DNA of 64,000 nucleotides from Pseudomonas taeanensis MS-3 (GTDB lineage: Bacteria; Pseudomonadota; Gammaproteobacteria; Pseudomonadales; Pseudomonadaceae): assembly GCF_000498575.2 (NCBI RefSeq), contig NZ_AWSQ01000004.1, forward strand, positions 61,449-125,448. The letters run 5' to 3'. Each line of letters begins with the position of its first letter. The stretch's first letter is position 1. This document shows, one piece after another, positions 27,129-35,293 of this stretch. A program made the position numbers and the translations under genes. The notes under the pieces are model-generated. The model was not told where the DNA came from. It saw only the letters and a program-made list of their open reading frames with translations, and did not search any database.

Positions 27129-27686
27129 CTAATTCTGCAATTTGAGGTGCGAAATATCCGGTACGGGTGCGTCGGACACGGCTTGCGCCTGCCCCATGTC
27201 ACTACCGGCCGGGGCCAGACTGAACTGCGACAAGTCGAGCGGCGGCGCTTGAGGTTCGGGCTTGCCATCTTGCAAGTCATCACCCAGGGGGGCGATGCCG
27301 AAATTCGGTGCATCCACCTCGGCGAAGGCCGCCATATATTCATCCCGCGGCGCGATGGTCAGCCGTCCCGGCGACGCATTCACCGACGCCTCGCCGCCTG
27401 CCTGGGCAGGTACCTGTACGACAGGCGGCGGAGCCAGCTCAACCTCTTCGATCGCCACTGGCATGGCGAGCACCTCGATCAGGGCACCGGCACGCGCTAA
27501 GGTGACGCGGTATTTTTCCGCACCTGCAGCATCCAGATTGTTCTTGATGACGATGCGCCGCCCAGAAAACAACATGGCGATACGCTGAGCATCGGCTTGA
27601 AACAGCTTGGTCAGATTGGCTTTGACCTGCTCCAACTGGGCACCCGGCACTAATTGGCCAGTAAAAGCGATCTCGTAGAGATCCAT
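27129..27686 (-). CDS. Conserved hypothetical protein with proline-rich tail
   Basis: 185 residues from the second ATG, chosen because AGGAG is seven bases upstream of it and only one base upstream of the first. The first 75 residues form a compact domain (LYEIAFTGQLVPGAQLEQVKANL, then FSGRRIVIKNNLDAAGAEKYRVTLARAG; shown by FSGRRIVIKN). The second half is a Pro/Ala-rich, probably disordered tail. It looks like a regulatory or adaptor protein; no family function is known to me. Convergent with ychJ, and 112 bases from the divergent LEA-type gene. Confidence 0.72.
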   Translation of the reverse strand: MDLYEIAFTGQLVPGAQLEQVKANLTKLFQADAQRIAMLFSGRRIVIKNNLDAAGAEKYRVTLARAGALIEVLAMPVAIEEVELAPPPVVQVPAQAGGEASVNASPGRLTIAPRDEYMAAFAEVDAPNFGIAPLGDDLQDGKPEPQAPPLDLSQFSLAPAGSDMGQAQAVSDAPVPDISHLKLQN

Positions 27687-27798
27687 GGTCATACTCCTGT
27701 CCTAATCGACATACAGTATGGCGCAGGTTTTTTTACCCTCACAACACATTGCAACCAAGCAGTTGCTTGTTACACTGGGGCGTCATTCGGAGTATGAA

Positions 27799-28296
27799 AT
27801 GTCTTCACCGAGCAAAATAATAATAATTTTCAAGATCTTGCTATTTTCAGCCCTACTTACAGGCCTCGGTGGATGCTCCACGTGGATGACGGGTGATTTC
27901 AAAGATCCCGATGTTCGCCTGATGAAAGTTGAAGTCATTCGCGCCAAGCTGCTGGAACAACGCTTCGTCCTGCGTTTTCGCATCGACAACCCCAACAGCA
28001 TGAGCCTGCCAGTACGCGGCCTCGATTATTCGGTCCACCTCAATGAAGTGAAGCTGGCAGAAGGCGAGTCAGATGCCTGGTTCACCGTTCCCGCTTATGG
28101 CCACCACGTGTTCGATGTACCAGTGCGCACCAACCTCTGGCGTCATGTACGGCAAATCGTCAAGTTGCTCGAGCATCCCGATGAACCGATTCGCTATCAG
28201 CTCGAAGGCGAAGTAAAAACCGGTTTGTTGTTCGGACGCAGCGTGCACATGAAGCGAAATGGCGAGATAATTCCCGGCGATTTTATCCCGGAGTAA
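27799..28296 (+). CDS. LEA14/WHy-domain lipoprotein
   Basis: 165 residues. The signal peptide ends LTGLGGCST, a lipobox. The rest is a single WHy/LEA-type-2 immunoglobulin-like domain (VEVIRAKLLEQRFVLRFRIDNPNSMSLPVRGLDYSV shown by RIDNPN and VRGLDYSV). In plants and bacteria such domains protect against water stress; in pseudomonads the role is unknown. The start at 27799 matches the signal peptide. Followed six bases later by the His-rich SEC-C gene, so probably one transcript with it and DUF2489. Confidence 0.87.
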   Translation: MSSPSKIIIIFKILLFSALLTGLGGCSTWMTGDFKDPDVRLMKVEVIRAKLLEQRFVLRFRIDNPNSMSLPVRGLDYSVHLNEVKLAEGESDAWFTVPAYGHHVFDVPVRTNLWRHVRQIVKLLEHPDEPIRYQLEGEVKTGLLFGRSVHMKRNGEIIPGDFIPE

Positions 28297-28302
28297 CTAC
28301 AC

Positions 28303-28494
28303 ATGAACGAACAAGCCCACGTCCACGGCCCTGACTGCAACCATGATCACGACCACCAGCATGACCATGGCCATGTACACGGTCCCGACTGCAACCATCA
28401 GGAACCCGTGCGCAACGCCTTGAAAGACGTTGGCCGCAACGATCCCTGCCCCTGCGGTAGCCAGAAAAAATTCAAGAAATGCCACGGCGCCTGA
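28303..28494 (+). CDS. His-rich SEC-C mini-protein
   Basis: 63 residues. The N-terminal 33 residues contain two HVHGPDCNH repeats around a run of alternating His and Asp ([11 protein letters not shown]), and the C-terminal half is one SEC-C zinc motif ([17 protein letters not shown]). Both parts should bind Zn2+ or another transition metal, so a metal store, chaperone or sensor role is likely; that is inference. Located between the LEA-type lipoprotein (six bases) and DUF2489 (seven bases), hence in an operon with them. Confidence 0.88.
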   Translation: MNEQAHVHGPDCNHDHDHQHDHGHVHGPDCNHQEPVRNALKDVGRNDPCPCGSQKKFKKCHGA

Positions 28495-28501
28495 CTCGCC
28501 A

Positions 28502-28966
28502 ATGAGCACCCTAAGCCTGGTTTTGCTGGTGACTGGTGTAGCGCTGCTGACTGCACTTGCGCTGTATGCCCTATATCTGTGGCGCCGCGTCTGGGCGCAA
28601 CAGCGCAACCAGGAGCTGGCGACCAACGAACGTCGAGAACGCCTGGCTGGTGACCTGCAAATCCTCGCTGGCAGTTTGCTCGACGGTCAACTGCCGCTGA
28701 TCGAGGGCGCCATCCGCATCAAGGTACTGCTCGACAACTACGACAGCGCTCTGAGCCAGGACACGCGCTGCCAAGTGTTCCATCAACTGTTTGAAGCCAC
28801 GGCCCAAGTGCCGACCCATGGTGACTGGAAGGCGCTGGACAAGACCACTCGACGCCAGCATGAAAAGCACTTCCACGAACTGGAGTTGCAACACAAGGCC
28901 GCCGCCCGTACGGCCGCTCGCTGGCTGCTAGAAGATGGCTTGCAGGCCCCATCCAAACGAGCTTAA
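28502..28966 (+). CDS. DUF2489 domain-containing membrane protein
   Basis: 154 residues. One N-terminal transmembrane helix (LVLLVTGVALLTALALYALYLW) is followed by a cytoplasmic helical domain (CQVFHQLFEATAQVPTHGDW, then KHFHELELQHKAAARTAARWLL). This matches DUF2489, of unknown function. Start at 28502, seven bases after the SEC-C gene; a longer frame overlapping that gene is not supported. Last gene of the 27799-28966 unit. Confidence 0.82.
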   Translation: MSTLSLVLLVTGVALLTALALYALYLWRRVWAQQRNQELATNERRERLAGDLQILAGSLLDGQLPLIEGAIRIKVLLDNYDSALSQDTRCQVFHQLFEATAQVPTHGDWKALDKTTRRQHEKHFHELELQHKAAARTAARWLLEDGLQAPSKRA

Positions 28967-29235
28967 AACCCCACGACATACCGGCCACCCTCGCGCTGGA
29001 GCGTTGCCAAAAGGTCAGGCAAGGTGGCCGTGTATGACCCATACACTCGGCTCCGGTTTGTGCGTCCAGCTTACGCTCATCTCATAACGCTCCTCTGGGG
29101 GTTTCCCACGTCTTCGCCTGGCTGCATGCTGCACAAGCCTGTGGAAAATCCACACGCCCCACACAAACGGACCTAGTGTCTTGCCTCGCGCAAAAACAGG
29201 CTACGGCGCGGCCGCGAATGAAACGGCAACAGACC
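28967..29235. other. Intergenic stretch between DUF2489 and the micro-gene
   Basis: About 270 bases with no supported gene and no clear terminator. The piece 29080-29160 has a CACAAGCCTGTGGAAAATCCACACGCC stretch with short inverted repeats (TGTGGA / TCCACA), which may form a small hairpin. The stretch 29333-29444, between the micro-gene and quiP, is divergent promoter space. Confidence 0.4.
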
Positions 29236-29332
29236 CTAGCCCGGCTTAATCTTCGCTCGCAACATCGCCCAATAACCCAGCGCCTCTTGCCAGTTGCCTC
29301 GCCGCTCTCTAACGTACTCCCCGTTCAGACAT
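29236..29332 (-). pseudogene. Small frameshifted gene upstream of quiP (or programmed +1 frameshift)
   Basis: An ATG at 29332 with AGGAG nine bases upstream opens MSERGVR and then meets TAG. Skipping one T in CGT-TAG continues as RERRGNWQEALGYWAMLRAKIKPG (two parts: RERRGNWQEALGYW and AMLRAKIKPG) to a TAG at 29236-29238. The total is 97 bases, one more than a multiple of three. The composition looks protein-like. Either a one-base insertion has broken a tiny gene, or the site is recoded: GGGGAG lies two bases before CGT-TAG, resembling the prfB arrangement. I recognise no family. Confidence 0.4.
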
Positions 29333-29444
29333 CCGCCGACACTCCTGAGATGTGACTGGCTACAGCCCCGCGCCGCCAGACTACCAAGCAGCGCACTTAC
29401 CGCCCCAACAGCCCTTTTCCTGCGTCCTGCAAGGAGCCTGCTGC

Positions 29445-31982
29445 ATGCTATCGCGCGCGTTTCGCCCAATGGCCCACCTGAGCCTGGCCGCCACCCTGAC
29501 CGCCACAGTGGCGCTTAGCGGCTGCCAATCGTTGCTTAACAGCCGATATAACGACAGCCTGCCCCCAGATCAAGGCATCGTTCGCGTCCAGGGTTTGACC
29601 CAAAGCGTGGTGGTCCGCCGCAACGCCTTAGGCATGCCGCTGATCGAAACCACCACCTTCCATGATGCGTTGTTCGCCCTGGGCTATGTGCATGCCAGCG
29701 ATCGACTCAGCCAGATGATGAGCCTGCGCCTGATGGCCGAAGGCCGGCTGGCGGAAATGGCGGGACCCGGTGTACTGGAGATGGATCGCTTGATGCGCGC
29801 GGTCAACCTGAAAAAAAGTGCCGAGGTGCTCTACGCCAACGCCTCGCCACGCCTCAAGCGGTTCTTCGAGGTCTATGCCCGCGGTGTCAATGCCTACCTG
29901 TTCCGCTACCGCGACAAGCTGCCGATGGACCTGGCCGAATCCGGTTACCGCCCACCCTACTGGAAAGCCGAAGACTCGGTCCTGGTGTTCTGCCTGCTCA
30001 ACTTCGGCCTGTCGGTCAATCTGCAGGAAGAAATTTCCGCCCTGGTGCTGGCGCAGAAAGTCGGCAGCGACCAACTGGCCTGGTTGCTGCCGACCTACCC
30101 CGACGAACCGCTGCCATTCGAGGAAGCAGGCAAGCTCAAGGGCCTAGCACTCGACGGACAGCTTGCCGGCCTCAGCGCGATCAGCAACGCGACCGGCCAA
30201 TTCGCCGACGCCCACATGCTCGGCCTCGCCGCCTCGAACAACTGGGCTATCGCCCCACAGAGCAGCCGCAGTGGCAAGAGCCTGCTGGCCAATGACACGC
30301 ACCTGCCGCTGTCCATGCCCTCGGTGTGGAATTTCGTGCAGATTCGCTCGCCCAAGTACCAGGTTGCCGGTGTATCGATTGCCGGAGTCCCGGCTGTAGT
30401 AGCCGGCTTCAACGGCAAGCTCGGCTGGGGCATGACCATGGTCATGGGCGACAACCAGGACTTGTTCCTGGAGAAAGTAAAACGCCAAGGCTCGCGACTC
30501 TACTATCAAGCCGACGGGAAATGGCTACCGGCAATGGAGCGCCAGGAAACCTTCTTCATCAAAGGCCAGCGAGCGATCCGCGAAACCATCTACGAGACGC
30601 GCCATGGCCCCCTGCTGAATTCGGTGCTGGGCGAGCGCAAACACAGACTTCAGCCCCTGCAACTGAGCAGCGGTTACGGCCTGGCCCTGCAGACCACCCA
30701 GTTTGAAGCGGACAAGACCCTCGACGCATTTTTCGACCTATCGCGCGCGCAATCTGTCGAACAGGCCTTCGAGGCCACCCGTGAAGTCCGCGCCATGCCG
30801 CTGAACATTGTCTTCGCCGACGCCCAGCACATTGGCTGGCAGGTTACGGGCCGCTTCCCCAACCGCCGCGAAGGCCTCGGGTTACTGCCCTCGCCTGGCT
30901 GGGACAGCCGCTACGAATGGGATGGTTTCGCCGACCCAATGCTCCACCCTTACGACCAAGACCCACCACAAGGCTGGCTGGGCACCGCCAACCAGCGCAC
31001 GGTGCCGCGCGGCTATGGCATGCAGCTGTCCAACTCCTGGTACTACCCGGAGCGTGCCGAGCGCATCGCGCAACTGGCTGGCAGCGGCAAGCACGACACG
31101 GCCAGCATGATTGCCATGCAATACGATCAGACCTCGCCCTTCGCCGGCAAGCTGCAGAGTATGTTCGATGCCCCGGGCATGGCCGCTCCCTTGCAACAAG
31201 CGATTGACGCCCTGCCAGAAGCAGAACGAGCGAAAGCCCGAGAAGCGCTCAGCCGCCTGCTGGCGTTCGACGGAAAGCTCGCCACCAACTCGGCCGACGC
31301 CGCGCTGTACGGCGCCTTCCTGCATGAAAGCGCGCGGCAAATATTCCTCGACGAACTGGGGCCAGACACCAGCCCAGCCTGGAAAGCCTTGGTGGAAACC
31401 GCCAACAGCTCCTATTCGGCCCAGGCCGACCACCTGCTCGCCCGCGACGACAGCCCTTTCTGGGACGATCGAAGTACCGCGCAGAAAGAAGACAAGCCCG
31501 CCATCCTCGCGCGCAGCCTGGCGGCCGCGGTGACCTTTGCCGAAAGCAAACTGGGCGCCGACCACACAAGCTGGCAGTGGGGCAAGTTGCACAGCTACAC
31601 CTGGGCCAGTGAAACCACGCAGCTGGCCAAATACATGAGCGCCAGCCAACGCGCCAAGCTCAACGCGATCGATGGTTACCTCGATCGAGGCCCCTTCCCG
31701 GCCGGCGGCGATCACAGCACCCTGAACGCCTCGGCCTACCGCTGGGGACAGGACTTCGACACTTGGCTGATACCGGCCATGCGCATCGTCGTCGACTTCG
31801 GCCGCGAGGAGCCACTGATCGGCCTGAACAGCTCGGGCCAGTCCGGCAACCCGGCGAGCGGGCACTACGCTGACGGCATCGATGCCTGGCTCAAAGGCCG
31901 CTACATGAGCTTCCCATTCCAGTCGAAAAACCTGGACAAGACCTACGGCACTAAACGACTGCTGCTGATGCCCGGCCAATGA
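29445..31982 (+). CDS. quiP: Acyl-homoserine lactone acylase QuiP
   Basis: 845 residues, very close to the 847 of P. aeruginosa QuiP. N-terminal-nucleophile penicillin amidase family: an alpha chain, a linker, and a beta chain starting at Ser264 ([10 protein letters not shown]), which becomes the catalytic N-terminus after self-cleavage. The signal region ends in LSGCQS, a possible lipobox, so it may be lipid-anchored in the periplasm or exported. QuiP cleaves the amide bond of long-chain AHL signals. The start at 29445 was chosen for the signal peptide, with AAGGAG upstream. Followed by a strong terminator. Confidence 0.93.
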   Translation: MLSRAFRPMAHLSLAATLTATVALSGCQSLLNSRYNDSLPPDQGIVRVQGLTQSVVVRRNALGMPLIETTTFHDALFALGYVHASDRLSQMMSLRLMAEGRLAEMAGPGVLEMDRLMRAVNLKKSAEVLYANASPRLKRFFEVYARGVNAYLFRYRDKLPMDLAESGYRPPYWKAEDSVLVFCLLNFGLSVNLQEEISALVLAQKVGSDQLAWLLPTYPDEPLPFEEAGKLKGLALDGQLAGLSAISNATGQFADAHMLGLAASNNWAIAPQSSRSGKSLLANDTHLPLSMPSVWNFVQIRSPKYQVAGVSIAGVPAVVAGFNGKLGWGMTMVMGDNQDLFLEKVKRQGSRLYYQADGKWLPAMERQETFFIKGQRAIRETIYETRHGPLLNSVLGERKHRLQPLQLSSGYGLALQTTQFEADKTLDAFFDLSRAQSVEQAFEATREVRAMPLNIVFADAQHIGWQVTGRFPNRREGLGLLPSPGWDSRYEWDGFADPMLHPYDQDPPQGWLGTANQRTVPRGYGMQLSNSWYYPERAERIAQLAGSGKHDTASMIAMQYDQTSPFAGKLQSMFDAPGMAAPLQQAIDALPEAERAKAREALSRLLAFDGKLATNSADAALYGAFLHESARQIFLDELGPDTSPAWKALVETANSSYSAQADHLLARDDSPFWDDRSTAQKEDKPAILARSLAAAVTFAESKLGADHTSWQWGKLHSYTWASETTQLAKYMSASQRAKLNAIDGYLDRGPFPAGGDHSTLNASAYRWGQDFDTWLIPAMRIVVDFGREEPLIGLNSSGQSGNPASGHYADGIDAWLKGRYMSFPFQSKNLDKTYGTKRLLLMPGQ

Positions 31983-32063
31983 CACGTGTTTTTCATTGGC
32001 CGCGGAACTAATCCGCAACACTGTCGCTCTGAGTAAGTGGACTTACTCCATAGATCTTTTTTC

Positions 32064-32090
32064 AGGGCGCCTATTGGCGCCCTTTCTTTT
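32064..32090 (+). terminator. Rho-independent terminator of quiP
   Basis: AGGGCGCC and GGCGCCCT arms around TATT are followed by TTCTTTT, about 80 bases after the quiP stop. Confidence 0.92.
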
Positions 32091-32167
32091 GCCTAAGAAT
32101 TGCCCGAACCAAGCGCAGCAGACTCCACCACCAGCAACGCAGGTCTTCGCGCCGACCGTGAAGAACC

Positions 32168-32395
32168 TCACTCGAGGGCAATACCAGTAACGGCAATGCC
32201 GTAACGCTCCAGCAGGCGCACTGCCGGCGTTTGGGTTTCATGGGGCATATCCTTGGGTTCCTCTTGCGGATAGTTCTGCGCCGCCATTTCCAGTAGCCAT
32301 TGCACCGCCTGCTCCATGCTCGGTTTGTCGTCCGCCTCGACCTCGAACACCCCGGTTCCCTCGTCTTTACTGTAGGTAATCATCCACTTGGCCAT
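32168..32395 (-). CDS. Small conserved hypothetical protein
   Basis: 75 residues, acidic. It starts MAKWMITYSKDEG and ends in a VRLLERYGIAVTGIALE-like hydrophobic tail; the TYSKDEGTGVFEVEADDKPS part suggests a small alpha/beta domain. It has no signal peptide and no recognisable motif. An ORF of this size could be chance, but the codon use looks normal and the ATG is preceded by GGCTAAGCGAG. The orientation is towards quiP, so it is a separate unit. The function is unknown to me. Confidence 0.62.
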   Translation of the reverse strand: MAKWMITYSKDEGTGVFEVEADDKPSMEQAVQWLLEMAAQNYPQEEPKDMPHETQTPAVRLLERYGIAVTGIALE

Positions 32396-32627
32396 AACTC
32401 GCTTAGCCCTCCAGAAACTTCTTCTCCGATTCGCACCAATGCGAACCTCTTGCTGCAGTTAGAGTTTCTCCTGCCCTAGCAGTTCGCTTCGGTTGATGCC
32501 AGCGGCGTCCTGCTCCCATTGAACGCCTTGTCCAGCCACTACTCACTCACACTGCATCGATTGATTGCAAAGGGCGTCTATAGCGCCTGCTTATGCTTGG
32601 GATTTGCCGAATACCGAGCAACGCGCA

Positions 32628-32654
32628 CAAAAAAGCCGGGCACAGGCCCGGCTT
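32628..32654 (-). terminator. Rho-independent terminator of dcd
   Basis: On the minus strand AAGCCGGGCC and GCCCGGCTT arms around TGT are followed by TTTTTTG. It lies about 30 bases after the dcd stop at 32686. Confidence 0.93.
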
Positions 32655-32685
32655 GTCGATCCGACTCAATATCGACCGTGCGCTA

Positions 32686-33252
32686 TCAGGCCTTGGGCAG
32701 AGTGACCCCCTGCTGACCCTGATATTTGCCACCGCGGTCCTTATAGGAAACCTCACAGGCCTCATCGGACTCGAGGAACAGCATCTGCGCCACGCCTTCG
32801 TTGGCGTAAATCTTCGCCGGCAGTGTGGTGGTGTTGGAAAACTCCAGAGTCACATGGCCTTCCCACTCAGGTTCCAGCGGGGTGACGTTGACGATGATGC
32901 CGCAGCGCGCATAAGTGCTCTTGCCCAGGCAGATGGTCAGCACGTTGCGCGGGATGCGGAAGTACTCGACAGTGCGCGCCAGGGCAAAGGAGTTCGGCGG
33001 GATGATGCACACATCGCTCTTCACATCGACAAAGCTCTTCTCATCGAAGTTCTTCGGGTCGACTGTGGCCGAGTTGATGTTGGTAAACACCTTGAATTCG
33101 TCGGCACAGCGCACGTCATAGCCGTAACTGGAGACGCCGTAGGAGATCAGCCGCTGCGAGCCTTCGGTACGCACCTGGCGCTCGACGAACGGCTCGATCA
33201 TGCCGTGCTCCTGGGCCATGCGGCGAATCCACTTGTCCGATTTGATGCTCAT
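32686..33252 (-). CDS. dcd: dCTP deaminase
   Basis: 188 residues, the family length. Deaminates dCTP to dUTP for thymidylate synthesis; works as a homotrimer in the cytoplasm. Visible motifs: [17 protein letters not shown] at the N-terminus, [24 protein letters not shown] (nucleotide-binding; shown by KSTYARCG and [10 protein letters not shown]) with the catalytic Glu in EPEWEGH, and the C-terminal [11 protein letters not shown] lid. Single-gene unit between the small hypothetical gene and the second cold-shock gene; the latter is divergent from it. Confidence 0.96.
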   Translation of the reverse strand: MSIKSDKWIRRMAQEHGMIEPFVERQVRTEGSQRLISYGVSSYGYDVRCADEFKVFTNINSATVDPKNFDEKSFVDVKSDVCIIPPNSFALARTVEYFRIPRNVLTICLGKSTYARCGIIVNVTPLEPEWEGHVTLEFSNTTTLPAKIYANEGVAQMLFLESDEACEVSYKDRGGKYQGQQGVTLPKA

Positions 33253-33575
33253 GGCAGGCGTCCTGAATAGCTAATGGTGAAAAAGTGAGCGCATCTTACC
33301 GGGGCCAGCGATACGGTTCAAAGGCTGCTGACGGATGCCATCCGAGATGGTCCCATTATCTCCCCGAGCGGTTAAATCACAAAAAGACGCACAGAGCATT
33401 CGCCCTCAGCGTTAAAAAGGCGTATGGTGCCCCCACTGTGCTGCATGTGTCACCGCGAATCGCTACTTGATGCCTAGATTTCGATCCAAACATCGTCCGA
33501 CTCCTAGTACTCGTTGCACTCAGTCCCTGCCTCGGCTTGTCCAGGGCTGCTATTACTTTTGTTAGGAGACATCAC
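33253..33575. other. Divergent intergenic stretch with the long leader of the second cold-shock gene
   Basis: About 320 bases between dcd (minus) and the cold-shock gene (plus). It holds both promoters and, by analogy with other csp genes, a long 5' leader for the cold-shock gene; the TTGTTAGGAGACATCACATG ribosome site is at its end. No coding region is supported, and no promoter boxes can be assigned with confidence. Confidence 0.45.
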
Positions 33576-33785
33576 ATGTCCAATCGTCAAACTGGTACCG
33601 TTAAGTGGTTCAACGATGAAAAAGGCTACGGCTTCATCACCCCACAATCCGGCGACGACCTGTTCGTACACTTCAAAGCTATCCAGAGCGATGGCTTCAA
33701 GAGCCTGAAAGAAGGCCAGCAGGTTACTTTCGTGGCCACTCGTGGTCAGAAAGGCATGCAAGCTGAGGAAGTTCAGGTAGTTTAA
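33576..33785 (+). CDS. CspA-family cold-shock protein
   Basis: 69 residues, one cold-shock domain with RNP1 (KGYGFIT) and RNP2 (DLFVHFK). The ATG at 33576 follows AGGAGA by seven bases; the longer frame is not needed. It is close to the constitutively expressed pseudomonad Csp proteins (CapB-like), and differs from the gene at 350 in having the [11 protein letters not shown] start and a single [10 protein letters not shown] loop. Probably an RNA chaperone in the cytoplasm. Own terminator follows. Confidence 0.95.
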   Translation: MSNRQTGTVKWFNDEKGYGFITPQSGDDLFVHFKAIQSDGFKSLKEGQQVTFVATRGQKGMQAEEVQVV

Positions 33786-33799
33786 CCTGCACTGACTTC

Positions 33800-33831
33800 A
33801 AAAAAGCCCCGCCATCGTGCGGGGCTTTTTT
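33800..33831 (+). terminator. Rho-independent terminator of the second cold-shock gene
   Basis: AAAAAGCCCCGC and GCGGGGCTTTTTT form a strong stem about 15 bases after the stop. Confidence 0.95.
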
Positions 33832-33986
33832 ATGCCTGGAGAAAAGCGTCTAACTATCCCAGAGCCTTGCCGGGCAGCTGATACCAAGTTGAAACCGACC
33901 CCAAAGCGCTCACCTACCAGGTATGAACAACGCTTTAGTCCGACCTCACCTCTCTCAGCACCAACGCCCGGCCTGCCGACACGCTA

Positions 33987-35075
33987 TCAGTCGTCGCTGA
34001 CCACAATATTCGGCATGGCAGCAGCCTGCTGTCCGCCCTGAGCGATCCGCGCCCCCACGTTACGTGCAGCTTCCTGATAGATCATCGCAATCTGGCTTTC
34101 CGGATCGGCGATAGTGGTCGGTTTACCGCCATCGGACTGCATGCGGATAGCCATCGACAGCGGCAAGGAAGCCAGCAGGTCCACACCGAACTGCGCCGCC
34201 AGCTTCTCACCGCCACCCTCACCGAACAGATGCTCGGCATGACCGCAGTTGGAGCAGATATGCACGGCCATGTTTTCAACCACGCCGAGCACCGGGATGC
34301 TCACCTTGCGGAACATTTCCACCCCCTTCTTGGCATCCAGCAGCGCCAAGTCCTGCGGCGTGGTGACGATCACAGCGCCGGCCACTGGCACCTTCTGCGC
34401 CAGGGTCAGCTGGATATCACCGGTACCCGGCGGCATATCCACCACCAGGTAATCCAGATCGCTCCAGGCGGTCTGGGTGATCAACTGGATCAGCGCACCG
34501 GAGACCATCGGCCCACGCCAGACCACCGGGGTATTTTCATCAGTGAGAAAGGCCATGGACATGACCTCGACACCATGGGCCTGGAGCGGCACGAACCACT
34601 TCTGATCCCGCACCTGAGGACGAGTGCCGTCAGGAATACCGAACATGATGCCCTGGCTCGGCCCGTAGATATCCGCATCGAGGATGCCGACCTTGGCGCC
34701 TTCCCGGGCCAACGCCAACGCCAGGTTGGCGGCCGTGGTCGATTTGCCAACGCCACCCTTACCCGACGCCACGGCGATCACGTTTTTCACATTCGGCAAG
34801 GCCGCCACCTGGGCTTTGTGCGCCTCGATCAGGCAATCGACCTGCACCTCGGCGCTGTCGACGCCGTCGAGCCCTTCCAGCGCCATCTGCAACATCTGCG
34901 CCCAGCCACTCTTGAACAGCGCGGCGGCGTAACCCAACTGCAGGCGCACGCGGACCTGGCCGCCCTGAATATCGATTTCACGCACACAACCGGCACTGAC
35001 CGGATCTTGATTGAGGTGGGGATCGGTGTACTGACTCAGCGCGGTTTCTACCGCCTGACGGGTCACGACGCTCAT
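33987..35075 (-). CDS. apbC: Fe-S cluster carrier ATPase ApbC/Mrp
   Basis: 362 residues. An N-terminal DUF59-like domain of about 90 residues precedes the P-loop domain. The deviant Walker A is ASGKGGVGKST (about residue 107), followed by LDADIYGPSQ and the VDMPPGTGD switch. The CxxC cluster ligand is CSNC in MAVHICSNCGH. ApbC/Mrp binds and transfers Fe-S clusters to target proteins. It is divergent from metG, with 218 bases between them, a pairing kept in many gammaproteobacteria. Confidence 0.95.
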   Translation of the reverse strand: MSVVTRQAVETALSQYTDPHLNQDPVSAGCVREIDIQGGQVRVRLQLGYAAALFKSGWAQMLQMALEGLDGVDSAEVQVDCLIEAHKAQVAALPNVKNVIAVASGKGGVGKSTTAANLALALAREGAKVGILDADIYGPSQGIMFGIPDGTRPQVRDQKWFVPLQAHGVEVMSMAFLTDENTPVVWRGPMVSGALIQLITQTAWSDLDYLVVDMPPGTGDIQLTLAQKVPVAGAVIVTTPQDLALLDAKKGVEMFRKVSIPVLGVVENMAVHICSNCGHAEHLFGEGGGEKLAAQFGVDLLASLPLSMAIRMQSDGGKPTTIADPESQIAMIYQEAARNVGARIAQGGQQAAAMPNIVVSDD

Positions 35076-35293
35076 GGCAACTCCAGAAAAGACCGAGTAA
35101 AACAGGCGGTCATCCTACCCGAGAGCCGCCCTCTGCGCATGCCCGTGGCCGCCACTTGCATACCCCTTATCAAGGCGACAAGCGAGGCAAAGGACATCGC
35201 CGCGAGCGCTACAACCAAGAGGACGGATGAAAAAAAACCGTTGCGCCTATATAGTTGCCGACCTCCCTCGAGTTACCAGTGCAGCCGATCACC

